Assembly: GCF_000521505.1 (NCBI RefSeq)
Contig: NZ_CP003915.1
Location: 4,526,001-4,590,000 of the forward strand
Source: Advenella mimigardefordensis DPN7
Lineage (GTDB): Bacteria > Pseudomonadota > Gammaproteobacteria > Burkholderiales > Burkholderiaceae_B
Direction of reading: 5' to 3'
DNA length: 64,000 nt
Positions within the stretch are counted from its first letter, which is position 1; each line of letters starts with the position of its first letter. The notes beneath the pieces were generated by a model. It did no database searches and had not been told where the DNA came from. It saw only the letters and a list, made by a program, of their open reading frames with translations. Both the position numbers and the translations under genes were made by a program. Positions 36,087 to 45,968 of this stretch are shown one piece after another.

Positions 36087-36145
36087 GAGCTTGCAACCTT
36101 ATGAAATAACGATAAAAACAACAATAAACAGATGAGCCAGCAATA

Positions 36146-37513
36146 TCAATCCAGAATACGTGCCGCATTCAGCACGCCTTGCGGATTAAGCGCGTCACGG
36201 ATGCGGCGCATCACCTGCTGCTGAGTATCATCACGACTGTAATGAAGAAACGGTTTCTTCAGACGACCAATGCCATGCTCGGCAGAAATGCTGCCATTGA
36301 ACCTGCCGGTAAGCGCGTAGACGGCCTCTTCCACCGGAACAATATCGGCTTCCTGCAGATGTCCGGTGGTCAGATGCAAATTGCCATCGCCCAGATGACC
36401 GAACAGCAGGTTACCGGCCTGAGGCCAGCGCTGGCTGAGCTCGGTCATGGCCTGTTCGATAAAGGTGCCCATATCCTTCAGGGGGATACCGATATCGAAG
36501 GCAACAAAGGGACGCAGCGACTCGAAGAGTTTGCCGATGCCATCCCGTATGGCCCACAGGTCTGCCGCCTGTTCCAGACTTTGCGGCACGATGGCGTCAT
36601 GCACGGTGCCATCTTCCAGCACGGTTTCCAGAAAGGTATCGAAGCCGGCATGAAACGTAGGGGTGTCGGCGCCTTCGGTTTCAAGCAATACGGTAAGCGG
36701 CCATTGGCCATTAAAGGGAACGGCGCGGCCGGTCGCGCGGGCGGCCTGCGTCACATAGTCGGCCCACATCACTTCAAAGCTGGACAGCTCCGGCAGCGCA
36801 CTGCGCGCCGCTTTCAGTAGGGGCGCAATCTGCGCGAATGAGGCCAGCCCCACCAGTGCCGAACGCCGTACTTGCGGGCGGGGGAACAGGCGCAATACCA
36901 CCCGCGTGATAATGCCCAGCGTGCCCTCGGTACCGATGAAAAGCTGCTTTAAGTCCAGGCCGGTATTGTTCTTGAGCGTGCGATCCAGCATGGTCATGAT
37001 CGTGCCATCCGGCAGTACGACTTCCAGACCCAGCACCAGTTGCCGGGTGGTGCCATAGCGCAGGACCCGATTGCCACCGGCATTGGTAGCCACGTTGCCA
37101 CCGATCTGACAGGAGCCGCGCGCACCCAGGTCCAGCGGAAAATACCAGCCTTTTTCTTCTACGGCAGCGCACAAGGTGTCCAGTACGACACCGGCCTGCA
37201 CCAGCGCGGTACCACCCGCCTCGTCAATCTCCTCGATCTGATTCAGCAACTCAAGCGACAGCACCACGTCGCCTGCATCGGGCGCGGCGCCGCCGGCCAG
37301 GCCACTGCGGCCACCGGCGATCGTGATTTTTTTGTTGTGGCTGGCGCAGAGCGAGACCAGTGCGGCTACCTGTTCGACCGTGGCAGGCCGCGCCACCAGT
37401 TGCGGAGCACCGGCCTGCAGACCGCTGGCATCGCTGCCATAACGCACAAGCGCGTCGGCATCGGTCAGCACGTTCAGCCCGGCTGGTAATTGGGAGAGAA
37501 AGGAATCAGACAT
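36146..37513 (-). CDS. FAD-binding oxidase, D-2-hydroxyglutarate dehydrogenase-like
   Basis: The 455-residue protein has the same VAO fold as its neighbours but a different subtype: GGRSGLAGGAAPDAGDVVLSL in the FAD loop, GGNVATNAGGNRVLRYG, IGTEGTLGIITRVVLRLFP, FGHLGDGNLHLTTG and SAEHGIGRLKKPFL. The GGNVATNAGG form is typical of D-2-hydroxyglutarate or D-lactate dehydrogenase-like enzymes. The substrate is uncertain. No ribosome-binding site is obvious before the ATG. It probably shares a transcript with the paralogue at 34653. Confidence 0.88.
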   Translation of the reverse strand: MSDSFLSQLPAGLNVLTDADALVRYGSDASGLQAGAPQLVARPATVEQVAALVSLCASHNKKITIAGGRSGLAGGAAPDAGDVVLSLELLNQIEEIDEAGGTALVQAGVVLDTLCAAVEEKGWYFPLDLGARGSCQIGGNVATNAGGNRVLRYGTTRQLVLGLEVVLPDGTIMTMLDRTLKNNTGLDLKQLFIGTEGTLGIITRVVLRLFPRPQVRRSALVGLASFAQIAPLLKAARSALPELSSFEVMWADYVTQAARATGRAVPFNGQWPLTVLLETEGADTPTFHAGFDTFLETVLEDGTVHDAIVPQSLEQAADLWAIRDGIGKLFESLRPFVAFDIGIPLKDMGTFIEQAMTELSQRWPQAGNLLFGHLGDGNLHLTTGHLQEADIVPVEEAVYALTGRFNGSISAEHGIGRLKKPFLHYSRDDTQQQVMRRIRDALNPQGVLNAARILD

Positions 37514-37600
37514 GAAAAAGGGGGAAATCGTGAAAAAGGGACAGAAGATTTATTCTATACGATTGCCACCCGACAACCGGCGCAGGTCGCCGGTGAACGC

Positions 37601-38281
37601 TTATATCTCGGCCCAGCGGCGCACCAGGTTATGGTAAATGCCCGATAGCGCCAGCACGCTGCTGTGCTCGCCCAGTTCGGCTGCCAACTGCTGAATGGTG
37701 TTATCCATATCAAAAAGCAGGGCGCGCTGGGCATCGTCGCGCACCATGCTCTGTGTCCACAAAATGGCCGCCATGCGCTTGCCTCGCGTCACCGGCGTGA
37801 CCCGGTGCAAGCTGGTCGAAGGGTACACCACCATATGGCCGGCCGGCAGCTTGACGCGCTGCTCGCCGTAGGTGTCCTGAATCACCAGTTCGCCGCCTTC
37901 GTATTCGTCGGGACCGCTAAGAAAAAGCGTGGACGAGACATCGGCACGAATCCGTTCTCCTGTCTGCGGGTCTACACGCAGTGCATTGTCTATATGAAAT
38001 CCGTATTCCTGTTCACCTGCATAGGCATTGAACATGGGGCTGAGGATTTTCAGGGGCAGGTTGGCCGAGATGAAGCGTGTGTTCTGGCTGAGTATCTCCA
38101 GAATCGCATTACCCATGCTTGCAGCTAGCGGATCGGCATCGGACAGTTGTAGATTCTTCTTTTGAGTGGCAGCAAGATAACCTGCGGTACCCCGGCCATC
38201 CACCCACCGTCCTTGCTCCAGTTGCTCTCGCCACTGCATGACGGTATCTGCAGATAGCACATCGGGAATGGTCACTAACAT
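37601..38281 (-). CDS. piuC: PKHD-type Fe(II)/2-oxoglutarate dioxygenase PiuC/YbiX
   Basis: The 226-residue protein matches E. coli YbiX in length and motifs: MLVTIPDVLSADTVMQWREQ, the iron-binding YGFHIDNALR (His-x-Asp), GGELVIQDTYG, LPAGHMVVYPSTSLHRVTPVTRG (in part) with the distal His, and the C-terminal IYHNLVRRWAEI. It is regularly found beside Fiu/PiuA-type siderophore receptors and is needed for their use of catecholates; its substrate is not firmly known. I started it at the ATG matching YbiX rather than 17 codons earlier. It follows the receptor gene by 149 nt. Confidence 0.92.
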   Translation of the reverse strand: MLVTIPDVLSADTVMQWREQLEQGRWVDGRGTAGYLAATQKKNLQLSDADPLAASMGNAILEILSQNTRFISANLPLKILSPMFNAYAGEQEYGFHIDNALRVDPQTGERIRADVSSTLFLSGPDEYEGGELVIQDTYGEQRVKLPAGHMVVYPSTSLHRVTPVTRGKRMAAILWTQSMVRDDAQRALLFDMDNTIQQLAAELGEHSSVLALSGIYHNLVRRWAEI

Positions 38282-38430
38282 AGGAAATAAGGAAAAAGCA
38301 GTCAATATTGCGAAAAATAGCGGCAGGCACAATGCAGTGCCTGCCAGCCTCTTACGGCTTACATTAGCTCATATGGGCTCATCAGAACTCATACTGACTC
38401 ATCAGGACTCATATGAGGGTCGCCATGGCA

Positions 38431-40671
38431 TCAGAACTTGTAGGATGCCGTCAGCATATACGAACGACCCGGACCTACGTTGGCAAAAAGACCCACGTGT
38501 GAAGCGTCATAGACCTCGTTGTTACCCAGATTATTGGCATTGAGCTGGAACGACAGGTTGCTGTTCACGTCGTAACGGACCATGGCATCATACCGCCAGT
38601 AGGAAGGCAGGTAGTAGTTATTGACATCATCCACGAACCGCTTGCCCATGTAGGTCACACCGCCGCCTACCGTTACCTGCTGCAGCACTTTGTACGTTGT
38701 CCAGACACTGGCGCTTTGCCGGGCGATGAACTTCATCTGATTACCATCGTAAACGTTTTTGCCGCTACGATAGTGCCTGATCTTCGGATCCAGCCATGAC
38801 CATGAGGCCCAGATATCCCATTTGGGGGTAAGCGCACCGGCCACGCCCAGCTCAAGACCACGAACGCGATTGCTGCCACTCAGGGTCACATCGCCGGTCA
38901 GCGGATCGGTGGAACGGGCATCGGTTTTGTCTGTCTGGAACAGGGCACCGGTCACAGACAACTGCTGGTCTAACAGATCCCATTTGGTGCCCAGCTCCCA
39001 GCTACGACTGCGCTCGGGCTTCAGATCACGCACCTGAGCCGCACCGGCTGCGCCATCTGCACCACCGTTCTGACCGAGGTTCTCACCCGATGGATTGGAG
39101 GACGTGCTATAGCTCAGATAGATGCTGCCGTAGGGCACCGGTTTATAGACGACGCCTGCCTGGTAGTTCCAGAAGCTGTCCTTGCGGCTGGCACGGGTGT
39201 TCTGCACGCGGAACTGGTCAAAACGCAGGCCCAGGTTGATTGACCACTGCGGGTTCAGTTCCATTGTGTCAAATACATAGACCGATTGGGTTTTGATGTC
39301 CCCGTCTTTTTCTCGGGAGCCGTAATTCAGGCGATAGGCGTCGTTCCGTCCTGAGTTCGGATCATAAAGAGAATCAAGCTCGCCCTTGCGGGAGGTGATC
39401 GGCGTACCCGATATCTCTTTGGAATAAACATCTTCCTTGCTGAACTCCAGACCGACGTTCATATTGTGTTTTACCGATCCGGTATAGAACGTTCCAAACA
39501 GATCGGTCTGGTTGATCAGCGACTGGGTTGAGCGCCAGCGTGCCCGGTCCTTGCGGGTAAATTGCGCGCCAGGGCCTTCAGTAGCGCAAAGGCCCTTCGC
39601 GCCTGCCGTGCAATGGTCAAAGGTAGGGCGACTCATCAGATAATGATTCAGGGTCCGGGTATAACGGGTCAGGTTCCTGATCGTAAAATGCTGATTGATA
39701 TCATGTTCCGCCAGGGCAGTAGCCGTGTCGAATGCGTTCTTACGGAAATCCACGCCACGACGGCCATAGTAGTTATCGCGGTCAACTTTCGGCGGCGTCC
39801 TGCGGCCCGGATTAGCCGCATTGGCAAACGGTACGCCCAGGTCGGGCATATCCTTGTTCTCGATATGCGAATAGCTCAGGGTCAGCCTGGTGGGCGTATT
39901 CAGGCCGAAAGCGATAGAAGGCGCAATCCCCCAGCGATTGATATCCACGCCATCGCGACCCGGCATTTCGCCACCCATTTTCATGGCATTCAGGCGGAAC
40001 GCGCCGCTGTCTGAAAATGGGTAGTTACCGTCAAGCGTGCTTTCCCACTGGCCGGATGTGCCGTAACCAGCGGTCACGCCGAAGAAATTATCCAGTTTCG
40101 GGGTTTTGGTGACCAGATTGATGCTGCCACCGGTGCCGCCACGACCAGAGAGGACTGAGCTGGGGCCCTTGACCACTTCGACCGCTTCCAGGTTGAAGGT
40201 CGCATGCGAGCCTCGTGCATAATCACGTGCGCCGTCAATAAAAATATCGGTACTGGCTTCATAGCCGCGGATGAAGGGACGGTCACCTGTGGGCGTACCA
40301 CCTTCACCAGACCCCAATGTAATACCCGGTGTGGTGCGCAATACATCGGCCAGGGACGAGGCGCCGCGATCGTGCATCAGTTTTTCAGGAATGACCGTAA
40401 TTGACTTGGGCGTTTCCTGCAGCTTCGCACCGAATTTTCTGCTTTGTATATGTCTGGCCTGATAGCCTGCTTCGCTCTGCGCGAAGACTGCGGGCAATGT
40501 CCCTGCGTGAATACCGGGAACGGATACCTCTTGCGCATAAACCGGGGTGGCCACCAATGCGCCCGTCACCAGCGCACCCGGTACCAGCCTACGCCGGAAG
40601 GCCGGGGCAAAGCTTTCTCTGCTCAGCAACGGTCGGACAGTTGTCCTGCTGGGATTGTTGATAGTACTCAT
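38431..40671 (-). CDS. TonB-dependent catecholate siderophore receptor (Fiu/PiuA-like)
   Basis: The 746-residue outer-membrane receptor has a long signal region ending ATPVYAQ, a TonB-box/plug domain (about 60-170: KSITVIPEKLMHDRGASSLADVLRT, GDRPFIRGYEASTDIFIDG in part) and a 22-strand barrel ending in MLTASYKF with the terminal Phe. It imports ferric catecholate siderophores or their breakdown products. GAGGAAATCA precedes the ATG; a TTG four codons earlier is in frame. It forms a unit with piuC. A Fur-box-like site lies about 205 bp upstream. Confidence 0.93.
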   Translation of the reverse strand: MSTINNPSRTTVRPLLSRESFAPAFRRRLVPGALVTGALVATPVYAQEVSVPGIHAGTLPAVFAQSEAGYQARHIQSRKFGAKLQETPKSITVIPEKLMHDRGASSLADVLRTTPGITLGSGEGGTPTGDRPFIRGYEASTDIFIDGARDYARGSHATFNLEAVEVVKGPSSVLSGRGGTGGSINLVTKTPKLDNFFGVTAGYGTSGQWESTLDGNYPFSDSGAFRLNAMKMGGEMPGRDGVDINRWGIAPSIAFGLNTPTRLTLSYSHIENKDMPDLGVPFANAANPGRRTPPKVDRDNYYGRRGVDFRKNAFDTATALAEHDINQHFTIRNLTRYTRTLNHYLMSRPTFDHCTAGAKGLCATEGPGAQFTRKDRARWRSTQSLINQTDLFGTFYTGSVKHNMNVGLEFSKEDVYSKEISGTPITSRKGELDSLYDPNSGRNDAYRLNYGSREKDGDIKTQSVYVFDTMELNPQWSINLGLRFDQFRVQNTRASRKDSFWNYQAGVVYKPVPYGSIYLSYSTSSNPSGENLGQNGGADGAAGAAQVRDLKPERSRSWELGTKWDLLDQQLSVTGALFQTDKTDARSTDPLTGDVTLSGSNRVRGLELGVAGALTPKWDIWASWSWLDPKIRHYRSGKNVYDGNQMKFIARQSASVWTTYKVLQQVTVGGGVTYMGKRFVDDVNNYYLPSYWRYDAMVRYDVNSNLSFQLNANNLGNNEVYDASHVGLFANVGPGRSYMLTASYKF

Positions 40672-40875
40672 TGATTTCCTCAACCTGTGACAAAAAAACG
40701 GAAGGCTGACACTACCCGGAAATCGATATTACGGCCTGGCGTGTGACACGCTTCAGCCTTTGCTGGCAATGGCAAACCTGGGGTGGTAAAACGACACTAC
40801 CGCCCATCACGACACGATCATGTCGCACGATGCCACAGGACCTGATTGATCCGGGCGCAGCAGCAGACGAACGAT

Positions 40876-40894
40876 AATAAGATATATTCTCATT
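40876..40894 (-). promoter_or_regulatory. Fur-box-like site upstream of the siderophore receptor
   Basis: On the minus strand AATGAGAATATATCTTATT matches 16 of 19 positions of the AATGAGAATAATTCTCATT form of the Fur box. It lies about 205 bp before the receptor ATG, overlapping a plausible -10 (TATATC) with TGACAT 17 bp further upstream. That makes it a good candidate for iron repression of the receptor and piuC. Confidence 0.6.
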
Positions 40895-41003
40895 TGATAC
40901 AATATGTCACATTATTGATGGGAATGGAATATATTCATTTTTTGTAAAGTTCGTGGTTTTCCTGCAGCTGGTACATAAGCATTTTTGAAATTGAGCAAAT
41001 TTG

Positions 41004-41037
41004 TTTTTTAAAGTTGTTCGTTTTTTAAAGTTGTTCG
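41004..41037. repeat. perfect 17-bp tandem duplication
   Basis: TTTTTTAAAGTTGTTCG occurs twice in direct succession (41004-41020 and 41021-41037) in the intergenic region upstream of the siderophore receptor. No gene is visible in 40672-41153 apart from regulatory sequence. It looks like a recent slippage or duplication event. Confidence 0.85.
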
Positions 41038-41153
41038 GTATGTATAGGTGGTTCAGCACGCATAGCGGGGTTCAGAGGCCATTGAGGGCACGGCGCCCTT
41101 TTCCGGCTGCTGTTGTTCAACGGAACAATGCTGGCGAGGGCAGCCGACCGGCC

Positions 41154-41186
41154 AAAAAAAGCCACTCCTACAGCAGGAATGGCTTT
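41154..41186 (-). terminator. terminator of the small lipoprotein gene
   Basis: On the minus strand a stem of about 11 bp (AAAGCCATTCC with GGAGTGGCTTT, one G-U pair) is followed by a run of T, about 22 bp after the lipoprotein stop codon. Confidence 0.85.
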
Positions 41187-41208
41187 CTGTCGCTGGCAAA
41201 GGGCCTAT

Positions 41209-41589
41209 TCAGCCCGGATTGCACTCTCTGGCGACGACCACTGCCCGGCCGTTGCGCCCGACCTTAAGCAGACGACTGCCCTGATGGGTATTGACCGATT
41301 GCGGGGTGACGGCGCCACTGGCAATCCAGGTAACCGTTCCATTGGTAAATGCTGTCGCATCCCCATCGGTCTGGTCTGCACGCGCAAGTTCATACGTCTG
41401 GCGCCTGTCGCTCACAGTCACTTTGGTCGCCTTGTCGTTGACGAACTGATAGGCCACGCCCAGTTGGCGGTTACCAGTACAGCTATAAACGGAATGCTGT
41501 GTATGGCTAAGATTATCGCTGTCCGCTGATCCGGTGGCGCATCCGGCCAGTACCATGCTGGCCAAAGCCGGGACTAAAATCAAACGCAT
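41209..41589 (-). CDS. small lipoprotein, possibly MliC-like lysozyme inhibitor
   Basis: The 126-residue protein has a lipoprotein signal peptide (MRLILVPALASMVLAGCA) with a lipobox LAGC, so it should be anchored to a membrane. The mature part has YSCTGNRQLGVAYQFVND, the strand pair KVTVSDRRQTYEL, GTVTWIASG, and a final Cys (ARECNPG) that may pair with the one in YSC. This β-rich plan is like the MliC/PliC family of C-type lysozyme inhibitors, but the similarity is weak. ATG 41589 has AAGGAGAAGGC before it; the longer ORF has no support. It is a single-gene unit. Confidence 0.7.
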   Translation of the reverse strand: MRLILVPALASMVLAGCATGSADSDNLSHTQHSVYSCTGNRQLGVAYQFVNDKATKVTVSDRRQTYELARADQTDGDATAFTNGTVTWIASGAVTPQSVNTHQGSRLLKVGRNGRAVVVARECNPG

Positions 41590-41762
41590 GCCTTCTCCTT
41601 TGTTGAAAATAGTCTGATTGTAGTCAAACAATGCCGTGCGCATGATGACAAATCGACTTGATGACGAGACGTCCTGCGCTCCTGCCCGATTTTTCCCCGG
41701 AAATATGCGCGCCGCACGCATTATTCTTCTTATGAACGCTTCATCTGCGAGCCATGAACGCG

Positions 41763-41789
41763 AAAAAGCCACCCTTTAAGGGGTGGCTT
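41763..41789 (-). terminator. terminator after rpsQ
   Basis: A perfect 24-bp palindrome (41766-41789, AAGCCACCCC-TTAA-GGGGTGGCTT) gives a 10-bp stem with a 4-nt loop, followed on the minus strand by TTTTTC. It lies about 90 bp after the rpsQ stop and closes the ribosomal operon. Confidence 0.88.
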
Positions 41790-41878
41790 CGGTACTTCTT
41801 CTTCGCATACCGGCTATCTGCACCATCGCAGGCCTGCAACATGCACAGGCCCGTCAGGTGACGGGCGCCGGACAAGCA

Positions 41879-42160
41879 TCAGATGACGCGGGCGGCCTCA
41901 ATAAGACGAACAACACTCCACGATTTGCTGCGTGAAATAGGACGACCTTCAGCAATTTCTACTGTGTCGCCTTCGTTGATCTCATTGGATTCGTCATGCG
42001 CTTTGTACTTGTTTGAACGGACCACGATTTTGCCGTAGATGGGGTGCTTCACGCGACGTTCTACCAGAACGACGACGGATTTGTCCATCTTGTTGCTAAC
42101 CACTTTACCGATCAGGGTACGCTGACGCTTTGCGGGTGTCGTTTGCGTTGTTTCGCTCAT
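41879..42160 (-). CDS. rpsQ: 30S ribosomal protein S17
   Basis: The 93-residue protein has the uS17 core: [31 protein letters not shown] and [18 protein letters not shown] (each in part). It binds 16S rRNA near the 5' domain. It is the last gene of the ribosomal cluster here and starts 1 nt after the rpmC stop codon. A terminator follows, and rplN, which often comes next, is absent. Confidence 0.97.
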   Translation of the reverse strand: MSETTQTTPAKRQRTLIGKVVSNKMDKSVVVLVERRVKHPIYGKIVVRSNKYKAHDESNEINEGDTVEIAEGRPISRSKSWSVVRLIEAARVI

Positions 42161-42161
42161 T

Positions 42162-42356
42162 TTACTTACCTGCAGCTTTTTCAGTCATGACGGTGCGTAC
42201 ACGCGCGATGTCGCGACGCACTTTCAACAACTGACTAGTGTTGGACAGCTGCTGAGTAGCGCGCTGCATACGCAGGCTAAATTGCGCCCTCAACAGGCTT
42301 TCGAGCTCTTTGGACAGCTCTGTCGTCTCTTTCGAACGGAGTTCACTTGCTTTCAT
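42162..42356 (-). CDS. rpmC: 50S ribosomal protein L29
   Basis: The 64-residue protein is uL29: [20 protein letters not shown] at the start, then [17 protein letters not shown] and [15 protein letters not shown]. It sits at the peptide exit of the large subunit. The true start is this ATG, with AAGGAGAGATTC before it; a longer ORF overlapping rplP is spurious. Confidence 0.97.
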   Translation of the reverse strand: MKASELRSKETTELSKELESLLRAQFSLRMQRATQQLSNTSQLLKVRRDIARVRTVMTEKAAGK

Positions 42357-42366
42357 GAATCTCTCC

Positions 42367-42783
42367 TTAAGCGCCGAAGTGACGTGTGACAAACGTTGTC
42401 GCGATTGGCAGCTTGGCCGCTGCCAGACGGAACGCCTCACGTGCCAGCTCTTCGCTGACGCCGTCCATTTCGTACAATACTTTACCAGGCTGGATCTCGG
42501 CGACCCAGTACTCCGGGTTACCTTTACCGTTACCCATCCGGACCTCAGCAGGTTTCTGAGAGATCGGTTTGTCTGGGAAAATACGGATCCAGATACGGCC
42601 GCCACGTTTAATGTGACGGGTCATGGCACGACGGGCTGCCTCAATCTGGCGAGCCGTCAGACGGCCGCGACCAGTCGCTTTCAGACCGAAGTCGCCAAAG
42701 TTTACATTGGTACCGCGCGTAGCCAGACCGGTATTACGGCCTTTCTGCTCTTTACGGTATTTCCTGCGTGCTGGTGACAACAT
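42367..42783 (-). CDS. rplP: 50S ribosomal protein L16
   Basis: The 138-residue protein is uL16: [48 protein letters not shown] (in part), and [20 protein letters not shown]. It helps shape the A site of the large subunit. GAAGGAGAATAATT precedes the ATG. It lies between rpsC and rpmC, as usual. Confidence 0.98.
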   Translation of the reverse strand: MLSPARRKYRKEQKGRNTGLATRGTNVNFGDFGLKATGRGRLTARQIEAARRAMTRHIKRGGRIWIRIFPDKPISQKPAEVRMGNGKGNPEYWVAEIQPGKVLYEMDGVSEELAREAFRLAAAKLPIATTFVTRHFGA

Positions 42784-42785
42784 AA

Positions 42786-43589
42786 TTATTCTCCTTCTGT
42801 CGCTGCTGCGGCTGGCGCTGCAGCATCACCTGCTTTGCGACCACTGTTGCGACCACGGCCGCCTGGACGACGCTGTCCATCAGGACGGTCACCGCGAGGA
42901 CGACGTGGGCGACGCTCATCTTCACGAGGAGCAGCAGCCACTTCAGCGGGCATTTCGCCGTTAGGCAGCAGATCACCTTTGTAAACCCAGACTTTGATAC
43001 CAATAATACCGTAGGTAGTCTGTGCTTCAGAGGTACCGTAATCGATGATGGCGCGCAGGGTGTGCAGAGGCACACGACCTTCACGATACCATTCGGTACG
43101 GGCGATCTCGATACCATTCAGACGGCCGGAAGACATGATCTTGATACCCTGCGCACCCAGGCGCATGGCGTTCTGCATCGCACGTTTCATGGCGCGACGG
43201 AACATGATCCGTTTTTCCAGCTGCTGAGCGATGGAATCAGCGATCAGCTGAGCATCGGTTTCAGGCTTGCGAATTTCTTCGATATTAACGTGAACCGGCA
43301 CGCCCATCAGGCGCTGCAGATCTGACTTCAGGCTCTCGATATCTTCGCCGCGCTTACCGATGACAACACCGGGACGCGCTGAAAATACTGTGATCCGTGC
43401 ATTTTTTGCAGGACGCTCGATCAGGACGCGACCAACGGATGCGTTTTTCAGTTTCCGTTTCAGGTACTCGCGAACGCGGACGTCTTCGGCCAGCATTGTG
43501 CCGTAGTCTTTATCGTCAGCGTACCAGCGTGAGCTCCAGTTACGGTTAACTGCGAGACGGAACCCGGTAGGGTGAATTTTCTGACCCAT
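42786..43589 (-). CDS. rpsC: 30S ribosomal protein S3, with long basic C-terminal tail
   Basis: The 267-residue protein is uS3: [20 protein letters not shown], the KH domain with [18 protein letters not shown], and [20 protein letters not shown]. The last 45 or so residues form an Arg/Gly/Pro- and Ala-rich tail ([23 protein letters not shown]) longer than in E. coli S3 (about 233 residues). Such tails occur in related betaproteobacteria. It lies at the mRNA entry site of the small subunit. Confidence 0.98.
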   Translation of the reverse strand: MGQKIHPTGFRLAVNRNWSSRWYADDKDYGTMLAEDVRVREYLKRKLKNASVGRVLIERPAKNARITVFSARPGVVIGKRGEDIESLKSDLQRLMGVPVHVNIEEIRKPETDAQLIADSIAQQLEKRIMFRRAMKRAMQNAMRLGAQGIKIMSSGRLNGIEIARTEWYREGRVPLHTLRAIIDYGTSEAQTTYGIIGIKVWVYKGDLLPNGEMPAEVAAAPREDERRPRRPRGDRPDGQRRPGGRGRNSGRKAGDAAAPAAAATEGE

Positions 43590-43598
43590 TGTGACTCC

Positions 43599-43928
43599 TT
43601 ATGCGCCGACTTTGACCACAATGTGGCAAGTCTGCTTCTCGATACGGTTACCGCGGCCTTTGGCCCTTGCGGAGAATCGCTTCATTGACTGAGCTTTGTC
43701 GACATAGATTGTCGTTACTTTCAGTTCGTCAATATCGGCACCATCATTGTGCTCGGCATTCGCAATTGCGGATTCCAGGGCTTTCTTGACGATACCAGCG
43801 GCTTTTTTAGGTGTGAATGTAAGGATATTCAACGCATGTGCCACAGACTTGCCACGGATCATGTCCGCAACCAGACGGGTTTTTTGCGCAGAGATATGTA
43901 CACCACGAATAACGGCTGTAGTTTCCAT
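43599..43928 (-). CDS. rplV: 50S ribosomal protein L22
   Basis: The 109-residue protein is uL22: [48 protein letters not shown] (in part) and the hairpin [21 protein letters not shown] (in part). It lines the exit tunnel. It starts 3 nt after the rpsS stop codon. Confidence 0.98.
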   Translation of the reverse strand: METTAVIRGVHISAQKTRLVADMIRGKSVAHALNILTFTPKKAAGIVKKALESAIANAEHNDGADIDELKVTTIYVDKAQSMKRFSARAKGRGNRIEKQTCHIVVKVGA

Positions 43929-43931
43929 CGC

Positions 43932-44207
43932 TTACCTCTTAGACTTTTTGTCTGCAGCATGGCCCTTGTATGTACGGGTATGCGCAAACTCGCCAAGCTT
44001 GTGACCAACCATATTTTCGTTCACATACACAGGCACGTGCTGACGGCCATTGTGAACAGCAATTGTCAAGCCGATGAAATCAGGCAGGATGGTTGAACGA
44101 CGCGACCAGGTTTTGATCGGTTTTTTCTCTTTCCCATCGACAGCGGCATCCACTTTTTTGAGCAGGTGGGCGTCTACGAAAGGACCTTTTTTAATAGAAC
44201 GTGACAT
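43932..44207 (-). CDS. rpsS: 30S ribosomal protein S19
   Basis: The 91-residue protein is uS19: [41 protein letters not shown] and [14 protein letters not shown]. It lies in the head of the small subunit. It follows rplB by 12 nt. Confidence 0.98.
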   Translation of the reverse strand: MSRSIKKGPFVDAHLLKKVDAAVDGKEKKPIKTWSRRSTILPDFIGLTIAVHNGRQHVPVYVNENMVGHKLGEFAHTRTYKGHAADKKSKR

Positions 44208-44219
44208 TTAGTTCGCCCC

Positions 44220-45047
44220 TTATTTACGCTTACGACGTGACACAATCATTGAGTCAGTACGCTTGTTGCGGCGGGTTTTGAAGCCTTTGGCCGGTGTACC
44301 CCATGGGCTGACCGGTTCACGTGCTTCGCCTGTACGGCCTTCACCACCACCGTGTGGGTGATCAACCGGGTTCATGGCAACACCACGAACGGTCGGACGA
44401 ATACCACGCCAACGCATCGCACCGGCTTTACCGTATTGACGCAGGCTGTGATCGCCGTTGCTGACTTCACCGATTGTCGCGCGGCAATCAATATGCACGC
44501 GGCGAACTTCACCGGAACGCAGGCGGACCTGAGCGTAAATGCCTTCACGGGCCATCAGTACAGCGGATGCACCGGCGGAACGGGCGATTTGCGCGCCTTT
44601 GCCTGGCAGCATTTCGATGCAGTGGATGGTTGAACCGATAGGAATGTTACGGATCGGCATGGTGTTACCCACACGGATAGGTACTTCCTTGCCGGACAAC
44701 AGTGAAGCGCCGACTTCCAGACCACGAGGAGCGATGATGTAACGACGCTCGCCGTCTGCATAGCAAAGCAGGGCAATGTGTGCAGTACGGTTAGGATCGT
44801 ATTCCAGGCGTTCTACCTTGGCAGGGATACCATCCTTGTTGCGACGGAAATCAACGACGCGGTAATGGCTCTTATGGCCACCGCCACGATGACGAACAGT
44901 AATGTGACCGTTGTTGTTACGGCCGGAACTACGTTTCTGCGGCTCAACCAGGGCAGCAAAAGGCGCGCCTTTATGCAGCTCAGGGTGAACCACCTTGATC
45001 ATGCCGCGACGGCCGGCAGACGTTGGTTTTGTTTTAACTAAGGCCAT
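44220..45047 (-). CDS. rplB: 50S ribosomal protein L2
   Basis: The 275-residue protein is uL2: [39 protein letters not shown] (in part), [20 protein letters not shown] with the conserved peptidyl-transferase-support region, and [18 protein letters not shown]. It starts 1 nt after the rplW stop. Confidence 0.98.
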   Translation of the reverse strand: MALVKTKPTSAGRRGMIKVVHPELHKGAPFAALVEPQKRSSGRNNNGHITVRHRGGGHKSHYRVVDFRRNKDGIPAKVERLEYDPNRTAHIALLCYADGERRYIIAPRGLEVGASLLSGKEVPIRVGNTMPIRNIPIGSTIHCIEMLPGKGAQIARSAGASAVLMAREGIYAQVRLRSGEVRRVHIDCRATIGEVSNGDHSLRQYGKAGAMRWRGIRPTVRGVAMNPVDHPHGGGEGRTGEAREPVSPWGTPAKGFKTRRNKRTDSMIVSRRKRK

Positions 45048-45048
45048 C

Positions 45049-45351
45049 TCAGTTTACCTCCGTAAAGTCGAGTTCCTGACCTTTCTTCAGTGAAACGTAG
45101 GCAATACGGTTGGCTTTGCGACGACCGGTAAAACGGCCTGAACGCTTGACCTTACCTTTACGGTTCAGTACAGAGACGGAATCAACTTCAACTTTGAACA
45201 GCATTTCAACAGCTGCTTTCACTTCGGGCTTGGTTGCATCAGGTGCAACACGCAGCGCGATTTGGGGTTTCTCACCAGATTCGGCGATGAATGTCGCTTT
45301 TTCGGTGATGACGGGAGCCAAAATCACTTGCAATAGACGTTCTGCTTTCAT
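45049..45351 (-). CDS. rplW: 50S ribosomal protein L23
   Basis: The 100-residue protein is uL23: [45 protein letters not shown] (in part), and a C-terminal strand [10 protein letters not shown]. It docks trigger factor and SRP at the tunnel exit. Its ATG overlaps the rplD stop codon by 4 nt. Confidence 0.97.
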   Translation of the reverse strand: MKAERLLQVILAPVITEKATFIAESGEKPQIALRVAPDATKPEVKAAVEMLFKVEVDSVSVLNRKGKVKRSGRFTGRRKANRIAYVSLKKGQELDFTEVN

Positions 45352-45968
45352 CCCAGCATCTCCTCGAATTGAGCGATAGCTGCTTTGGTGATCAGCACTT
45401 TTTTGTAGTGGACCAGAGACAGCGGATCAGCGTAACGCGGTTCTACAACAGCTACGTTTGGCAGATTGCGTGTTGCCAGGTAGGTGTTTTCATCAACGGT
45501 GTCGGTGATGATCAGAACAGAATCCAGACCCATGGCTTTCAGTTTTGATGCGGCCAGTTTTGTTTTAGGCGTATCGAAAGTGAAAGCGTCAACAACGGCG
45601 ATGCGATCTTCGCGAGCCAGTTGAGACAGGATCGAACGGATACCCGCGCGATACATTTTTTTGTTAACTTTCTGGCTGAAGTTTTCTTCAGGAGAGTTCG
45701 GGAATGTACGACCACCTCCACGCCAGATGGGGGAAGATGTCATACCGGCACGAGCGCGTCCGGTGCCTTTTTGGCGCCATGGTTTTTTCGTGCTGTGTTT
45801 GACCTGTTCGCGATCTTTCTGGGCACGATTACCGGAACGTGCGTTTGCCTGATAGGCAATCACGACCTGGTGAACCAGTGCTTCGTTAAAGTCACGACCA
45901 AAGATGGTGTCAGGTGCGCTGACGGTTGCGTCAGACTGGCCCTGATCGTTCAGGAGCTTAAGATCCAT
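45348..45968 (-). CDS. rplD: 50S ribosomal protein L4
   Basis: The 206-residue protein is uL4: the tunnel loop with [20 protein letters not shown] and [12 protein letters not shown], then ALRSALS-type helices ([17 protein letters not shown]). In E. coli L4 also represses its own operon by acting on the S10 leader; a structured leader is present here upstream of rplC. It shares one base with the end of rplC. Confidence 0.98.
   Translation of the reverse strand: MDLKLLNDQGQSDATVSAPDTIFGRDFNEALVHQVVIAYQANARSGNRAQKDREQVKHSTKKPWRQKGTGRARAGMTSSPIWRGGGRTFPNSPEENFSQKVNKKMYRAGIRSILSQLAREDRIAVVDAFTFDTPKTKLAASKLKAMGLDSVLIITDTVDENTYLATRNLPNVAVVEPRYADPLSLVHYKKVLITKAAIAQFEEMLG

Noticed and set aside
42356..42605. 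Upstream extension of rpmC overlapping rplP
   Set aside because: The added residues do not belong to L29, and the ATG at 42356 has a strong ribosome-binding site and gives the normal length.
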